Origin: Pristionchus mayeri
Taxonomy: Eukaryota; Nematoda; Chromadorea; Rhabditida; Neodiplogasteridae
DNA length: 64,000 bases
Assembly (NCBI GenBank): GCA_036245805.1
Contig: BTRK01000005.1
Location: 16,716,984 to 16,780,983 of the forward strand
Direction: 5' to 3'
Position 1 is the first letter of the stretch. Each line of letters begins with the position of its first letter. The translations under genes and the position numbers were made by a program. Positions 38,185 through 49,200 of this stretch are shown here, in pieces. The notes under the pieces are model-generated. The model saw only the letters and a program-made list of their open reading frames with translations, had not been told where the DNA came from and searched no databases.

Positions 38185-40113
38185 GTTGTTACACTGATGT
38201 TACACTTGCGTTACACTTACACTGATGTTACACTTGCGGAAAAGGCACAAGCCTTTTCAAAATATTTTGCATGTGTCTCTTCCTCTCCTCTCCGTTCTCC
38301 TTTATTGCCGCTGGCCGACTCTCATAGTTCGCCCAAATTTGACCTGCCGTCTATCTCAGTATCGCAAATTCTCATTGCAATCAGATCATTGTCTCCTAAA
38401 TGTAATCTTTCCCCCGACGGGATACCTAATATTGTCTATTCTAGATGCAAATTCTCCATTATCTCTCCTTTGTTAATAATTTTCAACAAATCGCTTAATA
38501 ATTCAACACCTAAGATTTGGAAAAAAGCCATAGTAAAACCCATCCCTAAAACTTCCTCTAATGCTATTAATAATTTTAGGCCTATTAGTCTTACATGCTC
38601 AGTCACGAAAATTTTCGAGAAAATTCTAATTTTTGAAATTACAGAATACCTAGATGCAAATAATCTCTTAGATCCTTACCAAGCTGGTTTCCGTCTACAC
38701 CGATCCACGTGCACCCAGCTTGTTCAGACTCATTCACATTATCTTGAGTTCCTTTCTCAGAAATCCTCATTTGATACTATTTACTTTGATTTTAAAAAAG
38801 CATTTGATAGCATAGATCACCGCCTTTTATTGTTCAAACTCGCAAACCTTGGCTTCTCTACGCATATAGTTTCATGGATCGCAAATTATCTTTCGAATAG
38901 ATCTCAATGCGTAATCGAAAATATTATGTCTTCTCCCACAATTATCACCTCAGGAGTGCCTCAAGGATCTTGCATTGGACCTCTTTTATTCATTCTATTT
39001 GTTAATGACCTGGCTAAAAGACTTCCTTCTGAAGTTAAATACGGTATTTATGCAGATGATCTTAAGATCTATGCAAAAGCTCCTCTTCACTCCCATTTCC
39101 TCCAGTCATCAATTGACTTAATATTTGTTTGGTCTCAAGAGTGGAATCTTTCCCTTAATGAAACTAAATGCACTGTCGTTAATTATGGTCCCCTATCCCC
39201 TCGAACCCAGTATTTCATCAATGGTAAACCTCTGTCTGTGTCACCTTCCATGAAAGACCTGGGCATCCTTATGCAGCCGTCGCTAAAGTTTAATGATCAT
39301 ATCACCAAAATTATCTCAAAAGCAAGAGCCCAAGTAAACATTATGTTCAAATGCTTCTACTCCTCTGATCATTGCTTGTATAGCCGCGCATTTGTGACTT
39401 TCATCCGACCATTACTCGAATACTGCTCAGTTGTATGGTCTCCAACTGCGGTTGCTCTTGCAAATTCAATAGAAAGCGTTCAACGTAACTTTACGCGTCG
39501 TCTTTTTGCCCGTTGTAATATTCCGTACACATCCTACCCTCAAAGAATTTCCCTTCTTTCTTTACAAACTCTTGAGCAAAGGCGTTCAATTTCTGATCTC
39601 CTCTTCCTTCATAAGTCTATTCATGGCTTCTACTCTTACGATCACTCCTCTCTTTATAAAATCTCGCCACTCACTCGTAATCTTCGTAGAGCTCACGCGT
39701 TGCGTCTTTCTTTGCCTTTCACTACTCCTAAGTCTCACTCGAGTTTTGTGACGAGGTCTATCGATAGATGGAACGTGCTCTCCAATGAAATCGTAGCAAG
39801 CTCACCTAAACTTTTCCGATGTTACCTTCTCTCATTACCCGCAATATCCTTTACTTCCGAATCGCTCTTGCGACTTTAACCCTACCTGCTGCCCCCACCC
39901 AAGCCCCAGTCCCCCATTTTCAAAATAAATTCAAGACCTATCTCTCCCCTCCCTCGAATCAGCGCCGCTAGCGACCCTGGGGGCGTTTGATTTGTGGTAT
40001 CCCTTGTCTGCTATACAACCAAATCCACCGCAAGATATCGAAGACTCTCTGCACATTTCCTATATACTTACCCTGGCGGATAAACAATTGAATTGAATTG
40101 AATTGAATTGAAT
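38185..40113 (+). mobile_element. CR1/L2-like non-LTR retrotransposon, 5'-truncated, reverse transcriptase ORF open
   Basis: The ORF 38197-39879 (560 aa) covers the reverse transcriptase and thumb/C-terminal region. Motifs seen: FRPISLTCSVTKIFEKI, the YFDFKKAFDSIDH block, SGVPQGSCIGPLLFILFVND and the catalytic YADDLKIYA. The apurinic endonuclease domain that precedes RT in this clade is missing, so the copy is 5'-truncated. Its left end carries a short tandem duplication of gttacactgatgttacacttgc. A C-rich 3' UTR follows, then the family-typical tail of TTGAA repeats (40088-40113). The open RT frame suggests a fairly recent insertion. No clear target duplication was found. Confidence 0.85.
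38197..39879 (+). CDS. LINE ORF2 fragment: reverse transcriptase (EN domain lost)
   Basis: The RT fingers/palm occupy roughly residues 95-330, with the YADD box near residue 284. The C-terminal part (RRLFARCNIPYTSYPQRISL and onward, ending SLLRL) is the conserved tail shared with the fragments at 4.2 kb and 56 kb. The first residues before EKAQAFSKYFACVS come from the duplicated left end and are probably not native. Confidence 0.85.
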   Translation: MLHLRYTYTDVTLAEKAQAFSKYFACVSSSPLRSPLLPLADSHSSPKFDLPSISVSQILIAIRSLSPKCNLSPDGIPNIVYSRCKFSIISPLLIIFNKSLNNSTPKIWKKAIVKPIPKTSSNAINNFRPISLTCSVTKIFEKILIFEITEYLDANNLLDPYQAGFRLHRSTCTQLVQTHSHYLEFLSQKSSFDTIYFDFKKAFDSIDHRLLLFKLANLGFSTHIVSWIANYLSNRSQCVIENIMSSPTIITSGVPQGSCIGPLLFILFVNDLAKRLPSEVKYGIYADDLKIYAKAPLHSHFLQSSIDLIFVWSQEWNLSLNETKCTVVNYGPLSPRTQYFINGKPLSVSPSMKDLGILMQPSLKFNDHITKIISKARAQVNIMFKCFYSSDHCLYSRAFVTFIRPLLEYCSVVWSPTAVALANSIESVQRNFTRRLFARCNIPYTSYPQRISLLSLQTLEQRRSISDLLFLHKSIHGFYSYDHSSLYKISPLTRNLRRAHALRLSLPFTTPKSHSSFVTRSIDRWNVLSNEIVASSPKLFRCYLLSLPAISFTSESLLRL

Positions 40114-43100
40114 CGGTAGGTCACTCAGGATCTAGGACTACTTCCCTCTTCCTTTGTATTCTCACCCCGCGCTAAGCGGATAATTGCTGGGAATCAGCAG
40201 TCATAAATCAACAGAGCAATTAGAAGGTTTGAGCTGAAAATTGCGCAACAAGTGAGCGAAGTTTGATGGCGAAGTTTCAAGTTTGCACGATTTGGCGGAA
40301 AAAAACAATGTAAAAAATTCAAATTCTATCATAGAAGTGTCGGAGACGAAAATAAACATATTGAAACAGTGCGAAACTAATGCTCCGGCACTATGGACCA
40401 AAGCTTTCAGCAAAGCGAACTGCGCAAGTTTGTAAGAGATCAAGGATTTGAATCAAGTGAATAAAACGAAGACAGCAGATCGATTTGCCGCGCGAATGTG
40501 GCAAATAAAGCGTGAAGGTGTGCAACAAGTGGGGGCCACTTGATAGAGAGCAAGGCCCTCCGACTCTCTTCATTCCCAGTACTCTCTCGCTTTCTCTGAT
40601 CGAAGAGGGACAATTAGAGAGATGGGCGGGGGTTGATCGGGTGGCAAGTGGGGGTGGTTTGACCCGCACGGGAGGGTGAGGATGGATTCACGCGATTCGG
40701 TGGAGGCAAAGGGATATTTGGGATATGCGACAATAACATGACAGGAGGTGAAAAAAGCGGTGAGATGAAAGACTAATTTCTTTGCTATTTTGTGCTTTTG
40801 TATATGATCCTATGAAGGAAACGCAGAATAGAAAAACCATAATTATAGGTAAATACCGATATAGAACAATTTATCAAATGGAATTCGTATTTCTCGTGTG
40901 ACACAAAATGGAAATGAGCCAGTGAGTACAAAGGAAAGATGGGAATGACAGTCAGCCCCTTTCCTCTTTCTCTCACATCCACAGGAAGACTAGAGATCAT
41001 GTAAAAATAGGAGAGTAAGTGGAAGACTAGTTTGACAGTAATGGGAGAGAGATCAGAGGGGATGAGGGAGGACAGAACTGCAGAGAGCGAATAATAAACA
41101 GGTGTGTTATAGATGAAGAGACTTACTTCCGAGTTGTCCATGTTTTTCCGAGTTCATATTCTTTTACTAGTTTTTCTCCCACATGGGGGTAAAATTTTTT
41201 GCAGATTCATCATAAGAACTCAGACTTATTTTAATATAGTTAAAATCTCAGTACACCTGGGAGTGATCTCTCAGAATAATGTTTCGCCGAAATGAGTTTA
41301 CGGCGGACGCCTCCGCAGGAAAGTTGGAATAATCTTGCGTAGTATTGTGTATTTTGCGCACAATTATTCATTCCTAAATGTTTGAAAAGCTCTTTTAATT
41401 ATTTTTCCTTAAAAAGAGATAGCGATTTTGGTAAAGGAATGGCTTGTTTTCTAGAGATGACTGTTAGAATTAGTTCTCCGATATCGCGGTCTACTTATCT
41501 TGGATCTCACGGACAAACGGAGCTAGAGAACGCACAATAAGGAAAATCGCTGAATTATTTATAAGCTTGTTTGAGAACTACCCAGCGTTCTCCGAACAGA
41601 CGACAGGTGAAAGAGAAGTTCGAGCACCTTTCTGTTTTCTCATTTCTTATTGTGGTCACGTGACGAATAGTTGGCTCGCGCTTTTTATCTAACGATTATT
41701 GTTTTGTCATACAATTGTTTTCAAATAGATTGTATCCTCCTTCAGGGAGTACGATAACAAAATATTGTAGCCGTATTTTACCATTTATTGCTTACTGTCG
41801 ATCAGAGTCTGAAAGTTTGAATAATTTTGAGTAAATTCCATTTAATTTATCTTGTCGAATGATATTGCAACTTTACGTGGGATATATTTTCACCTGAATC
41901 ATTCATTTTGAAAAATACAATTCAAATCAAGTATGAGCGAACATTTTTTGTGAATAATTGAATTCGAATCGAACAATTGAATTTGACTTTACTTTCCTTT
42001 CTTATCCTATCAACAAGTGGTAGTGAAGAAATTGATAACCTCATTTTTGTATTTTCTTAGGATTTTGCGTTGGAAAATTTACCTCCACTTAGAAATTTTT
42101 TTTGCATCGAAATTAATGCTCTCTTTGGACCAAAGACTTTGGTCTTCGAATTTCATTTCTCGAGAAATTCCAGACCAAGCACCAATATCTAGTCGTTTTT
42201 CGAGAGCAGGTGACAAATTATCTTTCGAATCGAATTTCCTCTCGCAATTTTCAATTCGGTTTTGAGCGAGAACTTCTGTCTGCACTTCTACTTCAGAGAA
42301 TGAAACCCTGTCTGACACTCTGCTCTTCCTTTTTTCCTGAATAAGCACGTCTGCAATTTTTACGAGTTTATTCTCTTCTTTACCAATTCCCCTAAGTTTC
42401 CACTATTTTCTTGTTCACTATGTTTAGAGACCGCAGGCTCCGCCCACTTAGGAGGAGAAAGAGGCGCGTCAAAATCTGGTTCTTGAAATGACGCAGCGAA
42501 CACTTATCCAAAAAATATGGAAAAAATATTTTTGGGTACGTCTGACTAGTGTCTATAAACGACAGGATGCCCGTCATGCATTATCTAATCAGAAATCTCT
42601 AAAAAAGACCGATTTAGGGTTCATGATAGGGGAATGAAAAGGTTCCGACGACAATTCTTAACACGGGCATGGTGCGATGGATAGTTCCTGATTTTAGGCG
42701 TCGATTGACACCGAGAACGTATTTTTTTGATTTTTTTCCGATTAATCATTTCATTTCAAAGGTTCAAGAGCGTGCGCTAATGGAACTACAAAGGGGCGGT
42801 GCTTCCTCTCTACTTGCTCGCTTGTCTCTCACCCGGCGTATGCAGAGAGCGCGCGCTCTTGAGGACCTCTGCCTTTCCTCTCATCCTCGAGCAAGCTCGA
42901 TGCGAAGCTATGCTCAAACTTTTGGAGAAACCATGCAGAGCGGGCTCCGCCCACTTCGCTCTCGTCCCGATTTCGACTCCCTTTCTGTTGTGACTCTTTC
43001 GAGGTGTTTTGGGCCATAACTCGAGTCAACGATACGATATCTCCAAACGGCAAAAAGTATGGCCTTATTTAGCCTCAAAGGGATACTTTAGACCCACAAA

Positions 43101-43218
43101 TTACCCTGCCAAAGCAATTCGGTCACCCACCTTGCGGTCTCTAACTATGTTCAATTCCCTTCTCATTTACTCGCCCTTCAGAATTTCCTATTCTCTCTGA
43201 ATCTTTTCCGTCTATCAG
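40114..43218. other. Region between LINE and chemoreceptor gene; one candidate - strand first exon
   Basis: No gene is supported. At 41141-41127 (-) ATG codes MDNSE and runs into a perfect donor (GAA|gtaagt). Its phase (0) would fit the asd-2 exon at 26686, so it could be a very distal alternative start, but nothing else ties them together. Around 42420-43010 there are GC-richer segments with repeated 'gctccgcccact' words that look like an old repeat. Confidence 0.4.
43205..43218 (+). promoter_or_regulatory. Splice acceptor directly before the chemoreceptor ATG (SL trans-splice candidate)
   Basis: The pyrimidine-rich tttccgtctatcag is followed without spacer by ATG at 43219. In nematodes such acceptors with no upstream donor often receive a spliced leader. 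Confidence 0.45.
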
Positions 43219-46200
43219 ATGCCCTCCGACTTCGAGCCCTCTTCCCTCGAGCATAAGCTGCATTTCGCACTACAAGCAATGGGCATTTTCTCCATTGCCA
43301 ACTCCATTCCCCCGCTACTGTATCTGGTGTCGAAGGTATCAGTAAAACGAGACGTGTGTTTACAGCATTGCTCACGGTAAAATGTGCACCGACAGAAAAC
43401 AAGGAATTGGATATGAACTTGTTGTTTATATCAGTTTCATTTTCTTTCTCGTATACAGCAAGATCAATTACCTGAACCATGGATATTTACAGGACGCGAA
43501 ATCGAATATAAACAAATTCAGATGGCTGCAAATGGCGATCGTGGTAAGTCCAGGATCGATTGATCTTTGATCTCTGATATTCTGCTCAGATATCGGGTCT
43601 GTTGATGGATCTCCAGTTGACACTGGCCATCTCGCCATATCCACTCCTTCCACACATCGCTTTTTGGTCAGCGTAAATTCATTATTTCTAAAATTGCTAT
43701 TCTTTTTTAATGATAGAAGTGTTATCAAGAGCGTATCCTGAAATATAATACCAGACTCTTATATTCTTTGGTTTGTTGTTCGCCGATCTTTCGCTTTTAT
43801 CTGATTATCTTGTTAGACGACGATAGTCGTGAAATAGCAGCAGTTAGATCCAGATAGTACTAGGGTCAACTGATTCTACGACTACAGTACACCTGAGATC
43901 CCTTCTGATCCCTTATCCCACGTATACAGTGTATTAAGATAGTGCAAGGATAGTAAAAGAAACTTTATTACGAACCTTATATCCTGAGACAACAGCTACA
44001 ACGAAACGACGTGGAAGAGACAACACGTGTCTTCCGCGAACGAAACAAGAACGACTGACTAACTTTAGCATACAGAAACGAGGGGTCGAGGGAATGACAT
44101 GTAAAGTACAGGAGAAGAGAGAAGATACTAGGCAAATACAAAGGGAGAGAGAGACGACTAAAATGTAGAATGATATATGTAAAATGATCACTATTCGATT
44201 GATCAGAACGGGGATTACTGTATTCTAACTACTCGCCGGCCCTCCTTACCGGCCTTCCACTGGGCGGGAAAAAGTTACATAAATTACGTTTCATATAATT
44301 AATAATTATGTCACTATCGGATATTGTAATTAAATTATGCTATTGCAGCTTAGATATAGGTGACAATTAGAATTTGTTATGATGATATGTTTTAGAAGGG
44401 AACTTATTGTAACTACGAGAGTTATTGCCCTTGCCACCTCTTATGAATACTCTATTCTTAGATATTCCTCCTCTCTGTGAGAGATTATTGTGAAAGTGGG
44501 ACTGAGAGGAATTGCGAGAGGGGAAATATGAATACTTGTGAGGGTGAGAGTGAGAGTTCTTCTGCTGAAGGTAACTCTTGTGCGAGTGCGCAGCGGGGTG
44601 GTGCTTGTACTGAATGTCCTCTCTGGTTTCTTCCACTTCTCCCTCCTCATCCATCTCTTCTTCATCCTCTGGCTTGAGGGTGGCTCCAAACCACTCGAAT
44701 AAGGCTGATGCGTCGTGAGCGCCCGCAAGGGATAGAGGCCAGAAACCTTTGTGGAGGTTAGTCTCGTGCAGTGCGACATGGAGTCGGTGAGACAAATCTT
44801 GTCCCATCTCCTGTACTTCAGTTTCGAACTTGATGAGGGTCTCGTTGATATCGAAATACTTGGACTTAGAAGTAGATAGGGATGGTGGGGCTTGAACAAC
44901 ATAAAGCTCCCAATTACTGCAGAGTAGAGACTCCATTATGGACTTGGCATAGAGCCAATCATGGGAGTCCAACTTCCTCGGGACGACAATAAGAGCTCGG
45001 GAGGGGATGAGGGATCGAATTTTATTGACCTCCTCGGAAAGGGTTGACTCGAGAAGGTGCAAGTCTACATCGTACTCGCTTGCAGTCTCGTTCATTTCAC
45101 TGGGGATCACAGCCACTTCTCTCTTAGCTTTTCTCAGTGCTTCAGCGAGAATTGATCGGATGATTTTTCCGACTGTGATAGATTCTGGGTGGTTGTGTAC
45201 TTCTCCCTCGTACTTGATGTCCATGGGGCTTGGGTCAAGGCCACAATTCGGTGCGAGCACAATTTGCGATATCCAATCTTGATTTCTTCCTCCGTATAAG
45301 GCACCAATCCTACTTGAGTTCTCTGAACCAACGTATCGAATCCATTGGCACTCTTCTTGGACAACTTGAGACGAGCTGACATGATCTTCTGTCTCACAGT
45401 GGTATTGAATGGAGGCTTGCACGAGGGACATATGAAGTCCAGATGTAGTGGGTGACTCATTCCGATGCTCCTGCAATCAGTCTCATTTATCACTTCTATC
45501 ATTGAACATCTCATCCCATTTCTATTTCTCAGAGTTTCCACTTCGGGATTCTTAACTTCACTTGATACTCTTTTGAGAAACTGGTATTGTATGTCCTTAA
45601 TGTCCTCGTTATCTTTCGCATTTTGTACTATTGCAGACGATTTATGACATTCCGTGATCAGATATGGACCCTTCCACTCGTTGGTCAATTTGGGGTACTT
45701 AGTCCCTCTCTTCTCTGTTGGTATTTTGATATAAACCAATTCTCCCACGGTGGGTAGATCATCTCTGTCTGTAGCGTCCTTATTGAATGACTTTTCCATT
45801 TCCTTCCCATTTTTCTCTATCTCAGATTAAACTTCTTGGTAAATATCACTTAATCCTTCCTTCAGAATCTCATTGTAATCGTCATTAAGGCAATATACAC
45901 TCTTGGGATATACTTTCGAGATATGTCGTGGCTCACGGCCATTCATTAGAAAGTACGGTGAGAAAGTGGTTGTGGTATGAGGTGTCGAATTGTATGCGTA
46001 CACCGCGAATGGGAGTAGATCATCCCACGAGCCTTTGCTCTTCCCATCCATCACCATCTTCTTAATGACTGTTGTGATTGTTCTGTACATTCTTTCAGTC
46101 ACTCCATTCCTTCTAGAATCGTATCCTAGGGTGAATATCTGATCGATGCCCAACAGTTCAGTTACTGTACTCATTATTGCATTATCGAATTCCTTCCCTT

Positions 46201-49200
46201 GATCAGACAGTAACTGCTCCATAGTTCTGCCCTCTCGTAGCATCCATTCACTCACGAGTGTTCGAGCAACAGCTTCTGCTGTCTTGTCCTTGAGTGCATA
46301 AGCAGAGACAAATTTCGTGAAGTGATCTATTATCGTGAGAATGTATCTGTTGTTGTGAATCGACCTTCCAACATCGCACAGACCGATTCCAACTATCTCT
46401 AGAGGTCGAGTGGGCATGAATGGAGTGAGAGGAGGGTTGAAGATGGGTTTAGGATTGACTATCGCACAAGTTTTGCATTGTCGAATGTACTTCGGTACAT
46501 CTCTTCTCAAACCGCCCCAGTAGTACCGGGTTTCCACTTTTGGGACAATCTTAACTGTTCCGAAGTGGCCTCCGCCTACTCCCTCGTGTTCATCTCTCAT
46601 TACTTCCGTTCGTTTGTCCACTGGCACGTAAACTTTCCATTTGTGACGTTCATCAATAATTAGAAGCAAACCATCTTCTACTCTGACATCATCGAGATTG
46701 ATTTTCTTTCTCGAGTCTGGTATCGAATATTCGTGTTTGCATCTCTCATCAGGGCTAACTACTTCCCATTTCTTCATTATCATCTTGCACCATGCATCAT
46801 TTTCGTAAGCTTGCTTCCAATCTACTTCCTTCAATAATCGAGTGCGTACAACATTCACAATGCTGTCCCATGGTGCTCCATCTTTCTCTGGATGATCACT
46901 CTGTAGTGGAGCTCTGCTCAGTGCATCTGCCACATTGTTCACTGTTCCTTGAATGTATTCCATCTTTATATTGAAATTTTGTAACAGCTGAGCCCATCGC
47001 ATCACTCTTGGAGAGAGATTCAATCTTCGGAACATTGATATCAGGGGTTGATGATCAGTTCTGACCACACATTGAGTACCAATTATGAAGTGTCGAAATT
47101 TATTGACTGCTTCGTACACTCCCAATCCTTCTAGATCCGTAATTCCGTAATTTCTCTCTGCTGGGGATAGAGTTCGAGAGTAGTACTGAAGTGGTCTTTC
47201 CTCTCCATCACTTCCTTTTTGTGAGAGCACTACGCCAATTCCTTCCTTGCAAGCATCAGTAGTGATTAGGAAAGGTGCCTCTCCGGATACGGCTGTTTCA
47301 TGGTTCGGCTGTGCCAGGGCTGGTGCAGAGCACATCTTCTCTTTGAGGAGATTGAAACTCTTTTCCTCCTTGTCACTCCACGACCACATGTTCTTAGTGG
47401 ACGTCAATGCATAGAGAGGGTTTGCGATCGCAGCATAATTTCTGATGAACTTTCGATTGTAACCCGTCATTCCCAAAAACTGTCGGAGTGTAGTGAGATT
47501 AGATGGGCGAGGAAATTCTGACACTGCCTTTACTTTTCCTTCTTGGATAGAAACTCCAGTTCCATCAATTGTATGACCGAGGTAGTGTACTTGTGTCTTC
47601 TCTGGGAGACACTTCTTCACATTGAGTTTCATGTTTCCCTCTCGTAATAATGTGAATACTCGTTCCATTGCACTCAGATGCTCGAGATCATTACTGGTAG
47701 CTATTAGTATATCGTCAATATAACAGAACACGTCTCTGTGACCCATTGGCTTCTGCAGTTCAGATTTGAGAATTATATTCATCGTCCTCTGGAACACAGC
47801 TGGGCTGGTGCATAGACCAAAGGGAAGCTTGACGAACTCGTAATGAGTATCCAGGGTGGAAAATGCAGTTTTCTCTATCGAGCTCTCTTCCAATCCAATC
47901 TGCCAAAATCCACTCTTGAGATCGAGCGTCAAGAATATTCTCTTTCCTCTAAGCTCTTGGACACAATCATTTATCCTTGGTAGAGGGTACGCATCAGTCT
48001 TGATGACCTCATTGAGTTTCCGATAATCTACGCACAATCTAATCGAACCGTCTTTCTTCTTAACGAGTACTACAGGACTCGACCATGGGCTGGTAGAAGG
48101 GCGTATTATTCCTGTATCCTCCATGTTATTGAGCAACTTTTGTAGAGGGTCTCTCAGAGTGAATGGTACTGGCCGAGCTCTCTGCTTGATTGGCTTATTG
48201 TCACCAGTATTGATTGTATGTTCCACTACTGTTGATTTACCTAGCTCATCATCATTAAGAGCAAAAACGTCCTCAAATCTAGTGACCAGTTCTCTCATCG
48301 GGGAAGACAATTCCTCTCCCTTCTCTTCTTTGAGGTGTTTCAGAATCTCGAATATTCTCTCATCGTTTGACATTTCCCTCTTATCCATAGAAACATACTC
48401 GACTCTTCCTTCTATTACATTGTCACCATCTTCTTTGATGTGTTCCATGTTCCATGTTCCAATCAGATCTCCCTTGAGAAATCGGTATGTTGTATCAGAC
48501 ATATTTGTGATAGGAATTTCAGTGTGTCCATTCTCATCCAGGATACACACTCCACTGTCGATTTCTCTCCGTAATGACCACATTATGCATTCCATATTCG
48601 CTGGTCCTTCTACAGTTATCAATGATGTCTGACCAGGATAGGCAGAAAGAGGCTTCACTACTGTAGCCATAGCATTTCCGTTCTCATCCTTCTCCTCTCT
48701 CTTCTCCATCGCATCATTTCCCACAGTTATCCTCACATTCAGCGTCTTAAACGCATTCACTCCCAACAAGACTTCGTCCTGATCACAATCAGTAATATAG
48801 AATCCGACTTGCTTATCATCGCTATCTCCATCCAGTCGTATATCCAATGCTGCTTTTCCAGCCAGTTTCATCACTGTCTTTGAAGCACCCATTATTCTCA
48901 GATTTGTCTCTGGCATTTCCACTCTCGTATCCATGAAATCATTCCAATCTGATCCATTTGATTTCAGTATTTGGCATAAGATCCGTTTCGGTATTAGAGA
49001 CACATGGGCACCCGAGTCGACCAGCACTCGGTGCGTCACTCCTTCGACTCTCATCTCAGTGTGTAATCTGTTGCCCACATATGTCACTGCTTCGATTTCG
49101 GTTGCATTCTCTTTGACCCATATCCCATCCTTCTCTGTTGCTGGTTCTTCGTCCTTCATTTGAACCTCACTGGCTCGGGCATCGTTATTGAACGGTTTCT

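Noticed and set aside
38185..40113. Considered a host gene with a reverse transcriptase
   Set aside because: TTGAA tail, missing endonuclease and two further truncated relatives in the window show a LINE.
42669..43019. 116-codon ORF upstream of the receptor
   Set aside because: Arg/Ser-rich composition over GC-rich repeat words; it does not join the receptor, which begins at an acceptor-adjacent ATG.
43934..44191. 85-codon ORF repeated identically at 52098-52355
   Set aside because: It lies inside both LTRs; the repetition is explained by LTR identity, and LTR sequence is not expected to encode protein.
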